Assembly (NCBI RefSeq): GCF_049943955.1
Contig: NZ_JBNFTW010000014.1
Coordinates: 1 to 64,000, forward strand
Reading direction: 5' to 3'
Length of the DNA stretch: 64,000 nt
From: Desulfosporosinus sp049943955
GTDB taxonomy: Bacteria; Bacillota; Desulfitobacteriia; Desulfitobacteriales; Desulfitobacteriaceae
A program made the translations under genes and the position numbers. Every line of letters begins with the position of its first letter. The first letter of the stretch is position 1. Shown in pieces: positions 45,266-52,874 of this stretch. The notes under the pieces were generated by a model. That model was not told the origin of the DNA and made no database searches. It saw only the letters and a program-made list of their open reading frames with translations.

Positions 45266-45760
45266 ATGCGCCGCTCACGTGAGATTGTCGGCCTGCCTGT
45301 TTTGGATTTAAAAAAGGGGGCATCAATAGGTTGGGTACAGGACTTGGTTTTGGACTGTAACAAGGATGAAGTTGCCGGAATTCTCCTGGAAGGCGGACAT
45401 CTCTTTCACACGACGAAAGGAATTCCCCGTAAGGCCATTGTAAGTGTGGGCAAGGATGCAGTTACAATCCAAGAGAAGACCTTGGAAGAACTCAGAGGAA
45501 CACGATGGTCTGAAAAAATCGGGAATGAAGTTTATACCCAAGCTGGAGACTCAAGAGGAACGATTGAGGATATTTTTGTTGATGATTCCGTAGAAAAGTT
45601 GGTTGGCTTTGAGATCTCAGACGGACTCTTCGCAGACCTTCTTCATGGCCGGGGTAAGATCCTGAGGCCGCACGTCATGATCGATGGGAAGGATATCTTA
45701 ATCGTTGATAATCAAGTATCTCCCTTGGATCAAGCAATTGAAGGGGGCTATCAATCATGA
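45266..45760 (+). CDS. PRC-barrel domain protein
   Basis: This 164-residue soluble protein contains two PRC-barrel domains (about residues 1-80 and 85-160), each with the GxVxDLxLD-like strand: VLDLKKGASIGWVQDLVLD and SRGTIEDIFVDDSVEKLVG. PRC barrels occur in RNA-processing and sporulation proteins (YlmC/YmxH type) but no reaction is known. ATG at 45266 has GGGAGGTG six bases upstream. It overlaps the next gene by four bases. Confidence 0.8.
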   Translation: MRRSREIVGLPVLDLKKGASIGWVQDLVLDCNKDEVAGILLEGGHLFHTTKGIPRKAIVSVGKDAVTIQEKTLEELRGTRWSEKIGNEVYTQAGDSRGTIEDIFVDDSVEKLVGFEISDGLFADLLHGRGKILRPHVMIDGKDILIVDNQVSPLDQAIEGGYQS

Positions 45761-45951
45761 ATTGTCCGGTTTGCTCGGGGCGCGCCATAGGTAAGGTTGG
45801 AGTCGAACAGTATTATTGCTGGGATTGTTGTGTGGAATTTACAACTCAAACTGACAAAGTTGTCGTTTACGATTTAGCAGAAGATGGTTCTTTAGTAGCC
45901 TGGAACGATCCGGCGCTGGCTCAAGAGACGCCAAGTGCCGCCGTTGAATAA
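45757..45951 (+). CDS. Small zinc-ribbon-like protein
   Basis: This 64-residue protein has CPVC near residue 3 and CWDCC near residue 21, a likely four-cysteine zinc ribbon, followed by an acidic tail. The reading frame overlaps the PRC-barrel gene (ATGA), so the two products probably work together. I know no assigned function. Confidence 0.65.
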   Translation: MNCPVCSGRAIGKVGVEQYYCWDCCVEFTTQTDKVVVYDLAEDGSLVAWNDPALAQETPSAAVE

Positions 45952-46076
45952 CTTGGATGGCGGCTTTAGGCCTTCAGGTGATTCCCGCACGAGAAAAAAG
46001 GGTCGGTTGCAGCGCAGCTTGAGATTTTAGTTGTTTAGAACTCATCAGGTAATCAAACTCTATGGTAGGTTTTGCT

Positions 46077-46104
46077 AAAGCGCGCGCTTTGCGCGCTTTT
46101 TCTA
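46077..46104 (+). terminator. Terminator before the AI-2E family permease gene
   Basis: AAAGCGCGC (46077-46085) pairs with GCGCGCTTT (46091-46099), then TTTCT. It argues against the longer reading frame opening at 46062 for the next gene. Confidence 0.8.
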
Positions 46105-46163
46105 TATCGTATTGCAGGAACTGTAAAACGAATGAACATTTTGAGCGAGGGGCGTGGTTATTA

Positions 46164-47222
46164 ATGGATGCAAATATAAGCCGTCCCTATTGGAAGAACA
46201 TTCCTTGGAAATGGTTATTTGTCGTTGTTTGTCTCGTTTTAGGAATGCTATTGCTCTTAAAAGTTAAAACAATTTTAGGCCCCTTTGTTATGGGTTTTTT
46301 GCTGGCTTATTTAATGAACCCTTTTGTTGATGGCCTAGAAAAGCAGGGAATTAGCCGTAATAAAGCAATTGCCGTGGTATTTATCGTAATTCTAATAATC
46401 ATAGGTGTGGCTGTTTTCTTGATTCTGCCAATTGTTTATACAGAACTTGGAAGGTTAGTATCAATTTTGCCGGTGACGATCCAGACAATTACTGAAGAAA
46501 TCGAAAAGTTTAGGAATCATTTTAAAGCCAGTGGATTGCCTGGCCGTGTGGCAATCGTTATCGATCAACATCTTGGACAAGGAGAAATTATACTCGCCGA
46601 TCGGCTCAATAAGGTTATTGCCGGTTTGCCGGGTCTTTTGTCTACAGTAACCCTTTACATACTTTCGCCGGTAATAACGATTTATTTATTGGCGGATTGG
46701 AAGAAAATCAGTATCCGATTTTTTCGTCTGGTTCCTCAACGTCAGCGTATGGAATGGAGACGTCTGTGGCAGGACATTAGCCATACGGTGCGTCGATTTG
46801 TCCGGGGAGATTTGGCTGTTGCCGTCATTGTCGGATTACTCATAGGTATTGGGGTAAAGCTGCTAGGGATGGAGTATGCTCTGCTTATCGGTTTACTATG
46901 CGGGGTGTTTGATTTAATCCCTTATTTCGGTCCTGTGATCGGCGCTGTGCCTTCAGTCTTGTTAGCGTTAACCAAGTCCCCGGGAATGGCTTTAAAAGTT
47001 GCCCTGGTTATCTTGGTTGTCCAACAAATTGAAGGAAATATAATATCTCCGAAATTAATGGGAGATAGTGTGGGACTTCATCCTCTTTGGGTTATGTTTG
47101 CCCTCTTAGCCGGCGGCGAGATCGCAGGATTTTGGGGAATGCTGCTTGCAGTTCCATGTGCCGCCGTGATTCGGGTATTACTTCGGCATTTTTACAACAA
47201 GCTCGTCTCGCCCCAAGTTTGA
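46164..47222 (+). CDS. AI-2E family transporter (permease-like)
   Basis: This 352-residue membrane protein matches the AI-2E/PerM family: helices near residues 12-30, 35-50 and 60-85, a soluble segment to about 150, then further helices, with the signature GLLCGVFDLIPYFGPVIGAVP and HPLWVMFALLAGGE. Members are mostly uncharacterised; some act as ion or signal exporters. ATG at 46164 follows GAGCGAGGGG, and a terminator hairpin lies inside the only longer frame. Confidence 0.85.
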   Translation: MDANISRPYWKNIPWKWLFVVVCLVLGMLLLLKVKTILGPFVMGFLLAYLMNPFVDGLEKQGISRNKAIAVVFIVILIIIGVAVFLILPIVYTELGRLVSILPVTIQTITEEIEKFRNHFKASGLPGRVAIVIDQHLGQGEIILADRLNKVIAGLPGLLSTVTLYILSPVITIYLLADWKKISIRFFRLVPQRQRMEWRRLWQDISHTVRRFVRGDLAVAVIVGLLIGIGVKLLGMEYALLIGLLCGVFDLIPYFGPVIGAVPSVLLALTKSPGMALKVALVILVVQQIEGNIISPKLMGDSVGLHPLWVMFALLAGGEIAGFWGMLLAVPCAAVIRVLLRHFYNKLVSPQV

Positions 47223-47227
47223 GACGG

Positions 47228-47257
47228 TTGACAAAGAAGTCCTTACCTGTATATACT
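47228..47257 (+). promoter_or_regulatory. Promoter of alaS
   Basis: TTGACA (47228-47233), 18-base spacer and TATACT (47252-47257). It predicts a leader of about 145 bases before the alaS ATG. Confidence 0.6.
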
Positions 47258-47317
47258 TTAGAAATAATGAGAATTTGTGTAAACGAATGAGAATACGTGT
47301 TTTTTAGCCCGAAATTA

Positions 47318-47377
47318 AGCAGGGTAGCAGCTCGAAACATCTCGTCCCTGACAGTTGTGGGGAAGGGATTATTTTTT
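47318..47377 (+). promoter_or_regulatory. Possible attenuator in the alaS leader (T-box-like remnant)
   Basis: AGGGTAGCAGCTCG (47321-47334) and CTCGTCCCT (47341-47349) resemble a decayed T-box core and the start of its terminator. TCCCT (47345-47349) can pair with AGGGA (47364-47368) before ATTATTTTTT. The stem is weak and no stem I is visible in the short leader. Confidence 0.3.
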
Positions 47378-47407
47378 AGTGCGATGAATCTAAAGGAGTG
47401 TTTTCGA

Positions 47408-50038
47408 ATGTATACAGGTAATCAATTAAGGGATATGTTTCGCAAGTTTTTTGAGGAGAGAGGGCATAAGATATTACCTAGTGCTTCGCTCATTCCTAAA
47501 GATGATCCGACCTTGTTGCTAACGGTTGCGGGCATGGTTCCCTTTAAGCCGTACTTTCAGCGCCGCGTTGAGCCTCCATTTCCCAGAGCCACAACGGCTC
47601 AGAAATGTGTGCGTACGCCGGATCTGGAAGAGGTAGGGAAAACCGCACGTCATCATACATATTTTGAGATGTTGGGAAATTTTTCGTTTGGCGATTATTT
47701 TAAAAATGAAGTAATTCCCTGGGCCTGGGAATATGTAACTGAAGTCTTGAAAATACCTGCCGAGAAGCTTTGGATTACTGTTTATCCGGAAGATGAGGAA
47801 GCGAAAAAACTATGGATCGAAAAAGCCGGGGTTAAGCCGGAAAGAATCGTTGGCGATCCGGAAAACTTTTGGGCGGCCGGCCCGACAGGACCTTGCGGGC
47901 CTTGTTCAGAAATCTATGTTGATCTCGGTGAGTCCAGAGGGTGCGGTCAACCGGATTGTGCTGTAGGATGTGATTGCGACCGCTTTTTGGAGATTTGGAA
48001 TTTGGTTTTCATGCAGTATAATCGAGATGAGGCTGGAGTTCTAACCCCTTTGCCTAAACAAAATATTGATACGGGGATGGGTTTGGAACGGATCGCTTCT
48101 GTTATGCAAGGAGTGGAGACTAACTTCGATACGGACTTATTCCGCCCGATTATTGATTTTGTTGCCGGTCTTGTGGGCATAAAGTATAAGGAGAATCCTA
48201 AAAATGATCTTGCTTTGAAAGTCGTTTCTGATCATGTAAGGGCGATTTCCTTTATGTTGGCAGACGGAATTCGGCCAAATAATGAAGGACGAGGGTATGT
48301 CTTACGCCGTATTTTACGACGTGCAGTTCGCTATGCCAAACTTCTTGGGATTGATAAACCATTTTTGGAGTCGGTATTTCGAATTATTCAAAGGGATTAT
48401 GCTCAAGCCTATCCTGAACTGATTGAAAATGAGAATTTTATTATTAATCATTTGAATTTAGAAGAGAAAAACTTTCAGGCAACGTTGGAGCAAGGAACGC
48501 AAATGCTGCAAGATAAGGTCAAAGAGCTAATTGAGAAGGGAGAGACTGTTTTAGCCGGTCCCGATGCTTTTTACCTTTATGAGACTTATGGTTTTCCCGT
48601 GGAATTGACAGAAGAAATTTTGGCGGAACAAGGACTTTCTGTAGATATGCCATCCTTCCAAACTTCTGCTGAAGAACACCGTCAGCGAGCCAAGGAACAG
48701 TCTCAGCAGATGCGGGCTGTCGCTGAAAGTGCGGACTTGGTTCAAAAAGTTAAAGCATTGGGAGTAACGCCTTTTGTAGGTTATCAGCAAATCTCCAATA
48801 CGACAAAGATCGTCGGCTTATTTGTGGATGGGGAAGAAAGGCAAGATGCCGGCGAAGGCGAAGAAGTTACTGTTTTCTTGGCTGAAACACCCTTTTATGC
48901 CGAAAGCGGCGGTCAGGTCTCAGATAAGGGCGTCTTGAAAACCTCACGGGCGGAGGCTCGAGTCTTGGAGGTAAAAAAGGGAGTTACGGGAACCCTGTAT
49001 CATCGGGTTGAGATTCTGACCGGGGTTTTGCATGTCGGAGAAACCGTAGAAACAGCTGTTGATAATTCGGATCGTATGGCAACAGCACGGCATCACAGCG
49101 CTACACACCTATTACAAGCGGCACTGCGTTCCGTTCTTGGGGAACATGTGCAGCAAGCAGGGTCTTTGGTGACACCAGAGCGCTTGCGTTTTGACTTTAC
49201 TCATTTTTCGCCCCTAACTCCAGATGATCTAAAAGCGGTTGAAGGCCTTATTAATGAGGCAGTCTTAAAAAATATGACCGTTGATGCTACGGAAATGTCT
49301 TTGGATGAGGCTAAACAAAGCGGAGCCACTGCTCTTTTTGGCGAAAAATATGGTGAAAGAGTTCGTGTTGTAACCATGGGAACCTTCAGTAAGGAATTGT
49401 GCGGCGGAACTCACGTTCACAGCACGGGAGAAATCGGACTGGTTAAAATTCTCAGTGAAGGCGGAATTGGTGCCGGTTTACGCAGAATCGAAGCCGTAGC
49501 AGGTTTAGAAGCCTTGAATTACCTTCGTTCCCTTGATGAGCAAGTAATGGAAGTTGCTCAAGTGCTCAAATCTCAACCGACAGATGTGGGCAAACGAGTT
49601 CAAGGTCTTGTTGCTCAAGTCAAGGATCTGGAGCGAGATATTTCGCAGCTTCAGGCAAAGCTCAGCAAAAATGAAGCGGAAGGTTTACTAAACCGCGTTG
49701 CTGAGATTGAAGGAATTTCTGTACTTGCTGCTCAAGTTCAGGCCTCTGATATGGAAGGACTTCGGCAGATGGCAGATCTTTTGCGCGGTAAATTGAAGGC
49801 AGGAGTCATAGTTTTGGGGGCTGTCCATGAAGGGAAGGTAAACTTTGTTACAACAGTCAGTCCAACAGGTTTAAGCGGGCTTCATGCCGGACAGATTATT
49901 AAGGAAGTCGCGAAAATCGCCGGCGGGAGCGGCGGCGGCCGTCCCGATATGGCTCAAGCCGGAGGGAAAGATCCCAGTAAGCTGGGTGAGGCCATAGATC
50001 GAGTGCCAACGATTCTCCGAGGATTATTGAAGAAATAG
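47408..50038 (+). CDS. alaS: Alanine--tRNA ligase
   Basis: This 876-residue class II synthetase has the N-terminal catalytic core (FFEERGHKILPSASL, ATTAQKCVRTPDLEEVG), an editing domain with zinc-type motif HHSATHLLQAAL and CGGTHVHSTGE, and a C-terminal domain with GGSGGGRPDMAQAGG. ATG at 47408 is chosen over an upstream in-frame ATG because AAAGGAG lies nine bases before it and the protein then begins at the family N-terminus. The ireB gene follows, the standard Firmicutes order. Confidence 0.95.
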   Translation: MYTGNQLRDMFRKFFEERGHKILPSASLIPKDDPTLLLTVAGMVPFKPYFQRRVEPPFPRATTAQKCVRTPDLEEVGKTARHHTYFEMLGNFSFGDYFKNEVIPWAWEYVTEVLKIPAEKLWITVYPEDEEAKKLWIEKAGVKPERIVGDPENFWAAGPTGPCGPCSEIYVDLGESRGCGQPDCAVGCDCDRFLEIWNLVFMQYNRDEAGVLTPLPKQNIDTGMGLERIASVMQGVETNFDTDLFRPIIDFVAGLVGIKYKENPKNDLALKVVSDHVRAISFMLADGIRPNNEGRGYVLRRILRRAVRYAKLLGIDKPFLESVFRIIQRDYAQAYPELIENENFIINHLNLEEKNFQATLEQGTQMLQDKVKELIEKGETVLAGPDAFYLYETYGFPVELTEEILAEQGLSVDMPSFQTSAEEHRQRAKEQSQQMRAVAESADLVQKVKALGVTPFVGYQQISNTTKIVGLFVDGEERQDAGEGEEVTVFLAETPFYAESGGQVSDKGVLKTSRAEARVLEVKKGVTGTLYHRVEILTGVLHVGETVETAVDNSDRMATARHHSATHLLQAALRSVLGEHVQQAGSLVTPERLRFDFTHFSPLTPDDLKAVEGLINEAVLKNMTVDATEMSLDEAKQSGATALFGEKYGERVRVVTMGTFSKELCGGTHVHSTGEIGLVKILSEGGIGAGLRRIEAVAGLEALNYLRSLDEQVMEVAQVLKSQPTDVGKRVQGLVAQVKDLERDISQLQAKLSKNEAEGLLNRVAEIEGISVLAAQVQASDMEGLRQMADLLRGKLKAGVIVLGAVHEGKVNFVTTVSPTGLSGLHAGQIIKEVAKIAGGSGGGRPDMAQAGGKDPSKLGEAIDRVPTILRGLLKK

Positions 50039-50110
50039 AGGAGAAGAACTAGGACAGCGAGAATATATAGGTAGTAGGTTAACAAAGGACAGCGAAAGGG
50101 GGACAGGAAA

Positions 50111-50362
50111 ATGGATCGTATGGAAGAAACCATGATGTTTAAGGCTGTCGGGGAAGATGTATCCGCGCGTGAAGTTCTGCAGAAAGTCTATGCGGCCTTA
50201 CAAGAAAAAGGATATGACCCTATTAACCAAATGGTGGGTTATCTCATGTCGGGTGACCCGGTCTATATAACCAGCCACAATCAGGCACGGGCAATGATTC
50301 GTAAACTTGAACGCTTTGAGCTGATCGAAGAACTCGTTAAGTCCTACTTGCAGGAGAAATAA
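50111..50362 (+). CDS. ireB: IreB family regulatory phosphoprotein (UPF0297)
   Basis: This 83-residue protein matches IreB, a substrate of the PASTA kinase IreK in enterococci where it affects cell-wall stress and cephalosporin resistance. MEETMMFKAVGEDVSAREVL, with the threonine of the family, and GYDPINQMVGYLMSGDPVYITSHNQAR are conserved. AAAGGGGGAC precedes the ATG. Its position between alaS and ruvX is the conserved order. Confidence 0.93.
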   Translation: MDRMEETMMFKAVGEDVSAREVLQKVYAALQEKGYDPINQMVGYLMSGDPVYITSHNQARAMIRKLERFELIEELVKSYLQEK

Positions 50363-50375
50363 AGCAAAGCTGGCC

Positions 50376-50573
50376 TTGGTGTCAGGGGCAGGGATTATTA
50401 ACGTTTTGAAACTCCGCATTACTGATCGTGGTGCGGAGTTTGTTACTTTCGCCAGGGTTTTGGCCGGTGAAGGAGCAGAGATTGCGGCTGCTCCGAGCTG
50501 CCCGGGAATGGAAAAGTATGTAAAGCGCTTAAAGACCTTGACTGGGGAAGGAGACAGAGATGAATCAGGTTAA
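50376..50573 (+). CDS. Small hypothetical protein
   Basis: This small open frame (up to 65 residues) overlaps the aldo/keto reductase start by 14 bases. The better start may be TTG at 50406 with AGGGGCAGGGA upstream, giving 55 residues beginning MKLRITDRGAEFVTF. It has one cysteine in APSCPGME and a basic C-terminus. I do not recognise a family. The tight overlap and codon use suggest it is real. Confidence 0.5.
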   Translation: MVSGAGIINVLKLRITDRGAEFVTFARVLAGEGAEIAAAPSCPGMEKYVKRLKTLTGEGDRDESG

Positions 50574-51501
50574 ACTAGGTTCATGGGGGCCGATGGTGTC
50601 TGAGATTTGTTTTGGGAGTTTGGCGATTTCTCCCTTGCAGGGGCGAGTTACTGAAGCTCAGGGGGTTGACGTTTTAAAATATGCTCTTGAACGGGGGATC
50701 AACTGGATTGACACGGCAGAAATATATGATAACTACGGGCAAATAGCACAAGCTGTCAAGGATTATCCTCAAGTTCGGATTATCAGCAAATCTTACGCCG
50801 TTACGGAACAAGACTTGCGCAAAAGTCTGGAGAAAGCACGTTCAGAACTGAATAGGGATGTTCTGGATTTCTTTTTGCTTCATGAGCAAGAAAGTGCTCT
50901 GACGTTAAAGGGACATTCAAGAGCCTGGGAGGAACTGCTGCGGGCCAAAGAAAAGGGGTTAGTGCGCTGGATTGGCATCTCTACCCATGCTGTAGACGGT
51001 GTTCGTTCGGGCGCCCTTCAGCCAGGGCTGGATGTTATTCACCCGATTATAAATTACCAGGGACTAGGGATTATTGATGGTACTTTGGATGATATGCTGC
51101 AGGCCCTGTCCTTTGCCGCAGAGATCGGCGTTGGAATTTATGCTATGAAAGTGTTTGGAGGCGGCCACTTAAGCCGAGATCCTCAAAAGGCTATTGATTT
51201 TGTTAAAAAGGTACCGGGTATTCAGGCTATGGCTTTAGGAATGTCGAGTCCTGATGAAGTGGATTATAATCTTCTTTTGGTGTCCGGCCAAGAGGTACCT
51301 CAAGCTCTTCGAGAAAAGGTTAAGCATAAACCAAGGAAGCTTTATATTGCAGACTGGTGTGAAGGATGTGGACGCTGTCAGGAGGCTTGTCCACAGAACG
51401 CTTTGCATATTGAGAAGACTGCTGTCGTGGATCAGGAGGCCTGTGTGCTCTGCGGGTATTGCGGGAGGGTATGTCCGCATTTTTGCTTGAAAATTGTTTA
51501 G
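50560..51501 (+). CDS. Aldo/keto reductase fused to a 2[4Fe-4S] ferredoxin domain
   Basis: This 313-residue protein has an aldo/keto reductase barrel (about residues 1-260, with DTAEIYDNYG and KSYAVTEQDLRKSLE) and a C-terminal ferredoxin domain with two clusters (CEGCGRCQEAC, CVLCGYCGRVC, from residue 267). This fusion is common in anaerobes. The substrate is unknown and electrons could pass to or from ferredoxin. ATG at 50560 follows GGGAAGGAG. Confidence 0.88.
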   Translation: MNQVKLGSWGPMVSEICFGSLAISPLQGRVTEAQGVDVLKYALERGINWIDTAEIYDNYGQIAQAVKDYPQVRIISKSYAVTEQDLRKSLEKARSELNRDVLDFFLLHEQESALTLKGHSRAWEELLRAKEKGLVRWIGISTHAVDGVRSGALQPGLDVIHPIINYQGLGIIDGTLDDMLQALSFAAEIGVGIYAMKVFGGGHLSRDPQKAIDFVKKVPGIQAMALGMSSPDEVDYNLLLVSGQEVPQALREKVKHKPRKLYIADWCEGCGRCQEACPQNALHIEKTAVVDQEACVLCGYCGRVCPHFCLKIV

Positions 51502-51530
51502 GTGGGAGTCGGGCGATTTTTCTTCCGGGT

Positions 51531-51847
51531 CTTTGGGGTCGGGGGAGTGGCATGGGCTCCGCTTCGCAAACTGGCGTAAATCGCTCAGCTCCGGCCATGC
51601 CGCTCCCCCTGCTCAAGGGTCTTGAGAGCGGAAGGTGGCTGGGGTTGAATCGCCCGTCTCCTGGGTATGGAGAGGACGCAGGGTGGGCGTTGTTTTGGCA
51701 AGTCTTATGGGTCTAGGGAGTGGCATGGGCATTGCTTCGCAAACTGGTGTAAATTGCTTAGCTTCGGCTATGATGCTCCCTCTGCTCAAGGGTCTTGTGA
51801 GCGGAAATGACTGGGGTCAAATCGGCCCGTCTCTCAGGTATGGAGTG
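51531..51847. repeat. Imperfect direct repeat, two units of about 145 bp
   Basis: Copy 1 (51531-51674) and copy 2 (51703-51847) align end to end with roughly four bases in five identical. Shared blocks include GCTTCGCAAACTGG and CTGCTCAAGGGTCTT. Copy 1 folds through GGGGAGTGGCATGG (51542-51555)/CCATGCCGCTCCCC (51595-51608); the copy 2 stem (51715-51726/51770-51781) is weaker. Both are open in one frame, but differences there are mostly amino-acid changing, so I read it as non-coding. It fills the 383-base gap before ruvX. Confidence 0.75.
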
Positions 51848-51884
51848 GGACGGGGATGATGGGGTTTAGGGAAGGTGGATTTGG

Positions 51885-52307
51885 ATGAGGATTATGGGTT
51901 TGGATTTTGGTTCTAAGACGATTGGTGTGGCGGTGAGTGATGCGTTATTTTTGACGGCTCAGGGGATTAAGACAATTAGACGCTCCCCAAGGGAGATTGA
52001 AGAATTAGGGGAGTTGCTTAAAGAGTATGAGGTGTCTGAGATCGTTATTGGTTATCCGAAGAATATGAATGGGACGTTGGGGCCTCGCTGTGCTTTGACG
52101 GATGAATTTGTGGATCGTTTGCGTGCAGAGTTTGGGCTTCCTGTAGAGCGTTGGGATGAGCGTCTCAGCACGGTGGCCGCCCAGAGGGCTTTGTTAGAAG
52201 CTGATGTTTCTCGCGGCAAAAGGAAACAAGTGATTGACAAGATGGCGGCGGTCTTTATTCTTCAAGGATACTTGGATCGCAGGCATGCAAAAAATATTCC
52301 TAATTGA
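51885..52307 (+). CDS. ruvX: Holliday junction resolvase-like RuvX (YqgF)
   Basis: This 140-residue RNase H-fold protein acts in pre-16S rRNA processing and possibly DNA recombination. It has MGLDFGSKTIGVAVSD, IVIGYPKNMNGT, WDERLSTVAAQ and the final acidic KMAAVFILQGYLD region. The ATG is at 51885; a second in-frame ATG is at 51894. It lies between the reductase and DUF1292 genes, as in many Firmicutes. Confidence 0.93.
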   Translation: MRIMGLDFGSKTIGVAVSDALFLTAQGIKTIRRSPREIEELGELLKEYEVSEIVIGYPKNMNGTLGPRCALTDEFVDRLRAEFGLPVERWDERLSTVAAQRALLEADVSRGKRKQVIDKMAAVFILQGYLDRRHAKNIPN

Positions 52308-52311
52308 ATAT

Positions 52312-52340
52312 TTGACAATCATTACCTACAATAGTACAAT
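52312..52340 (+). promoter_or_regulatory. Sigma-A promoter of the DUF1292 gene
   Basis: TTGACA (52312-52317), 17-base spacer and TACAAT (52335-52340), 30 bases before the start. Confidence 0.75.
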
Positions 52341-52370
52341 GTCCATATTCTTAGATAAGAGGTGAAATAC

Positions 52371-52685
52371 ATGTCTGAACATAAACACGACCATGAACAT
52401 GAGCATGACGCTGAGGAATTTGACACAGTTGTACTTACTGATGATGAAGGAAAAGACCATGAGTTTCTTCATCTTGACACTTTGGAAGTCGATGGATCAA
52501 CCTATTTTGTGCTGATGCCTATTTCGGAGGAGGACTCCGAAGATGAAGATGCCGATGAAGCCATTATTCTTAAGCTCGGTAAAGATGACGAGGGCGGAGA
52601 AATGCTGCTCGACATTGAAGATGATGAAGAGTGGGAAAAAGTAGCTGACGCCTGGGAAAACTTAGTCGAATCTGAAGAGGACTAA
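52371..52685 (+). CDS. DUF1292 family acidic protein
   Basis: This 104-residue protein is strongly acidic and starts with a His-rich run (HKHDHEHEHD) that could bind metal. The core VVLTDDEGKDHEFLHLDTLEVDGSTYFVLMP matches the DUF1292 (YrzB) family, a partner of ireB-ruvX in Firmicutes with no known role. ATG at 52371 is preferred over GTG at 52362 because AAGAGGTG lies before it. Confidence 0.88.
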   Translation: MSEHKHDHEHEHDAEEFDTVVLTDDEGKDHEFLHLDTLEVDGSTYFVLMPISEEDSEDEDADEAIILKLGKDDEGGEMLLDIEDDEEWEKVADAWENLVESEED

Positions 52686-52730
52686 GACGAGGACTAATTA
52701 AAGATCTTAGATTAGTAGTTTACATAATGA

Positions 52731-52782
52731 CAGAAGACCTCACAGAGTTTTTCTAGTGGGTTTCTTCTGCCATTTGTTTTTT
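52731..52782 (+). terminator. Probable terminator after the DUF1292 gene
   Basis: CAGAAGA (52731-52737) pairs imperfectly with TCTTCTG (52763-52769); a TTTGTTTTTTT tail follows. Confidence 0.5.
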
Positions 52783-52874
52783 TAATATAGGTATATTTTT
52801 GAAAGGACTAAATCTTGACGATAAAGCCGTAAAACAACGGAAATACTAAATCCACGAAAGTGGAGGTGTGGGCA

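Noticed and set aside
46062..46163. N-terminal extension of the AI-2E family protein
   Set aside because: A GC-rich terminator hairpin lies inside it, and a better start with a ribosome binding site is at 46164.
51459..51859. Protein-coding frames in the direct repeat before ruvX
   Set aside because: No suitable start or ribosome binding site, and replacement changes outnumber silent ones between the two copies.
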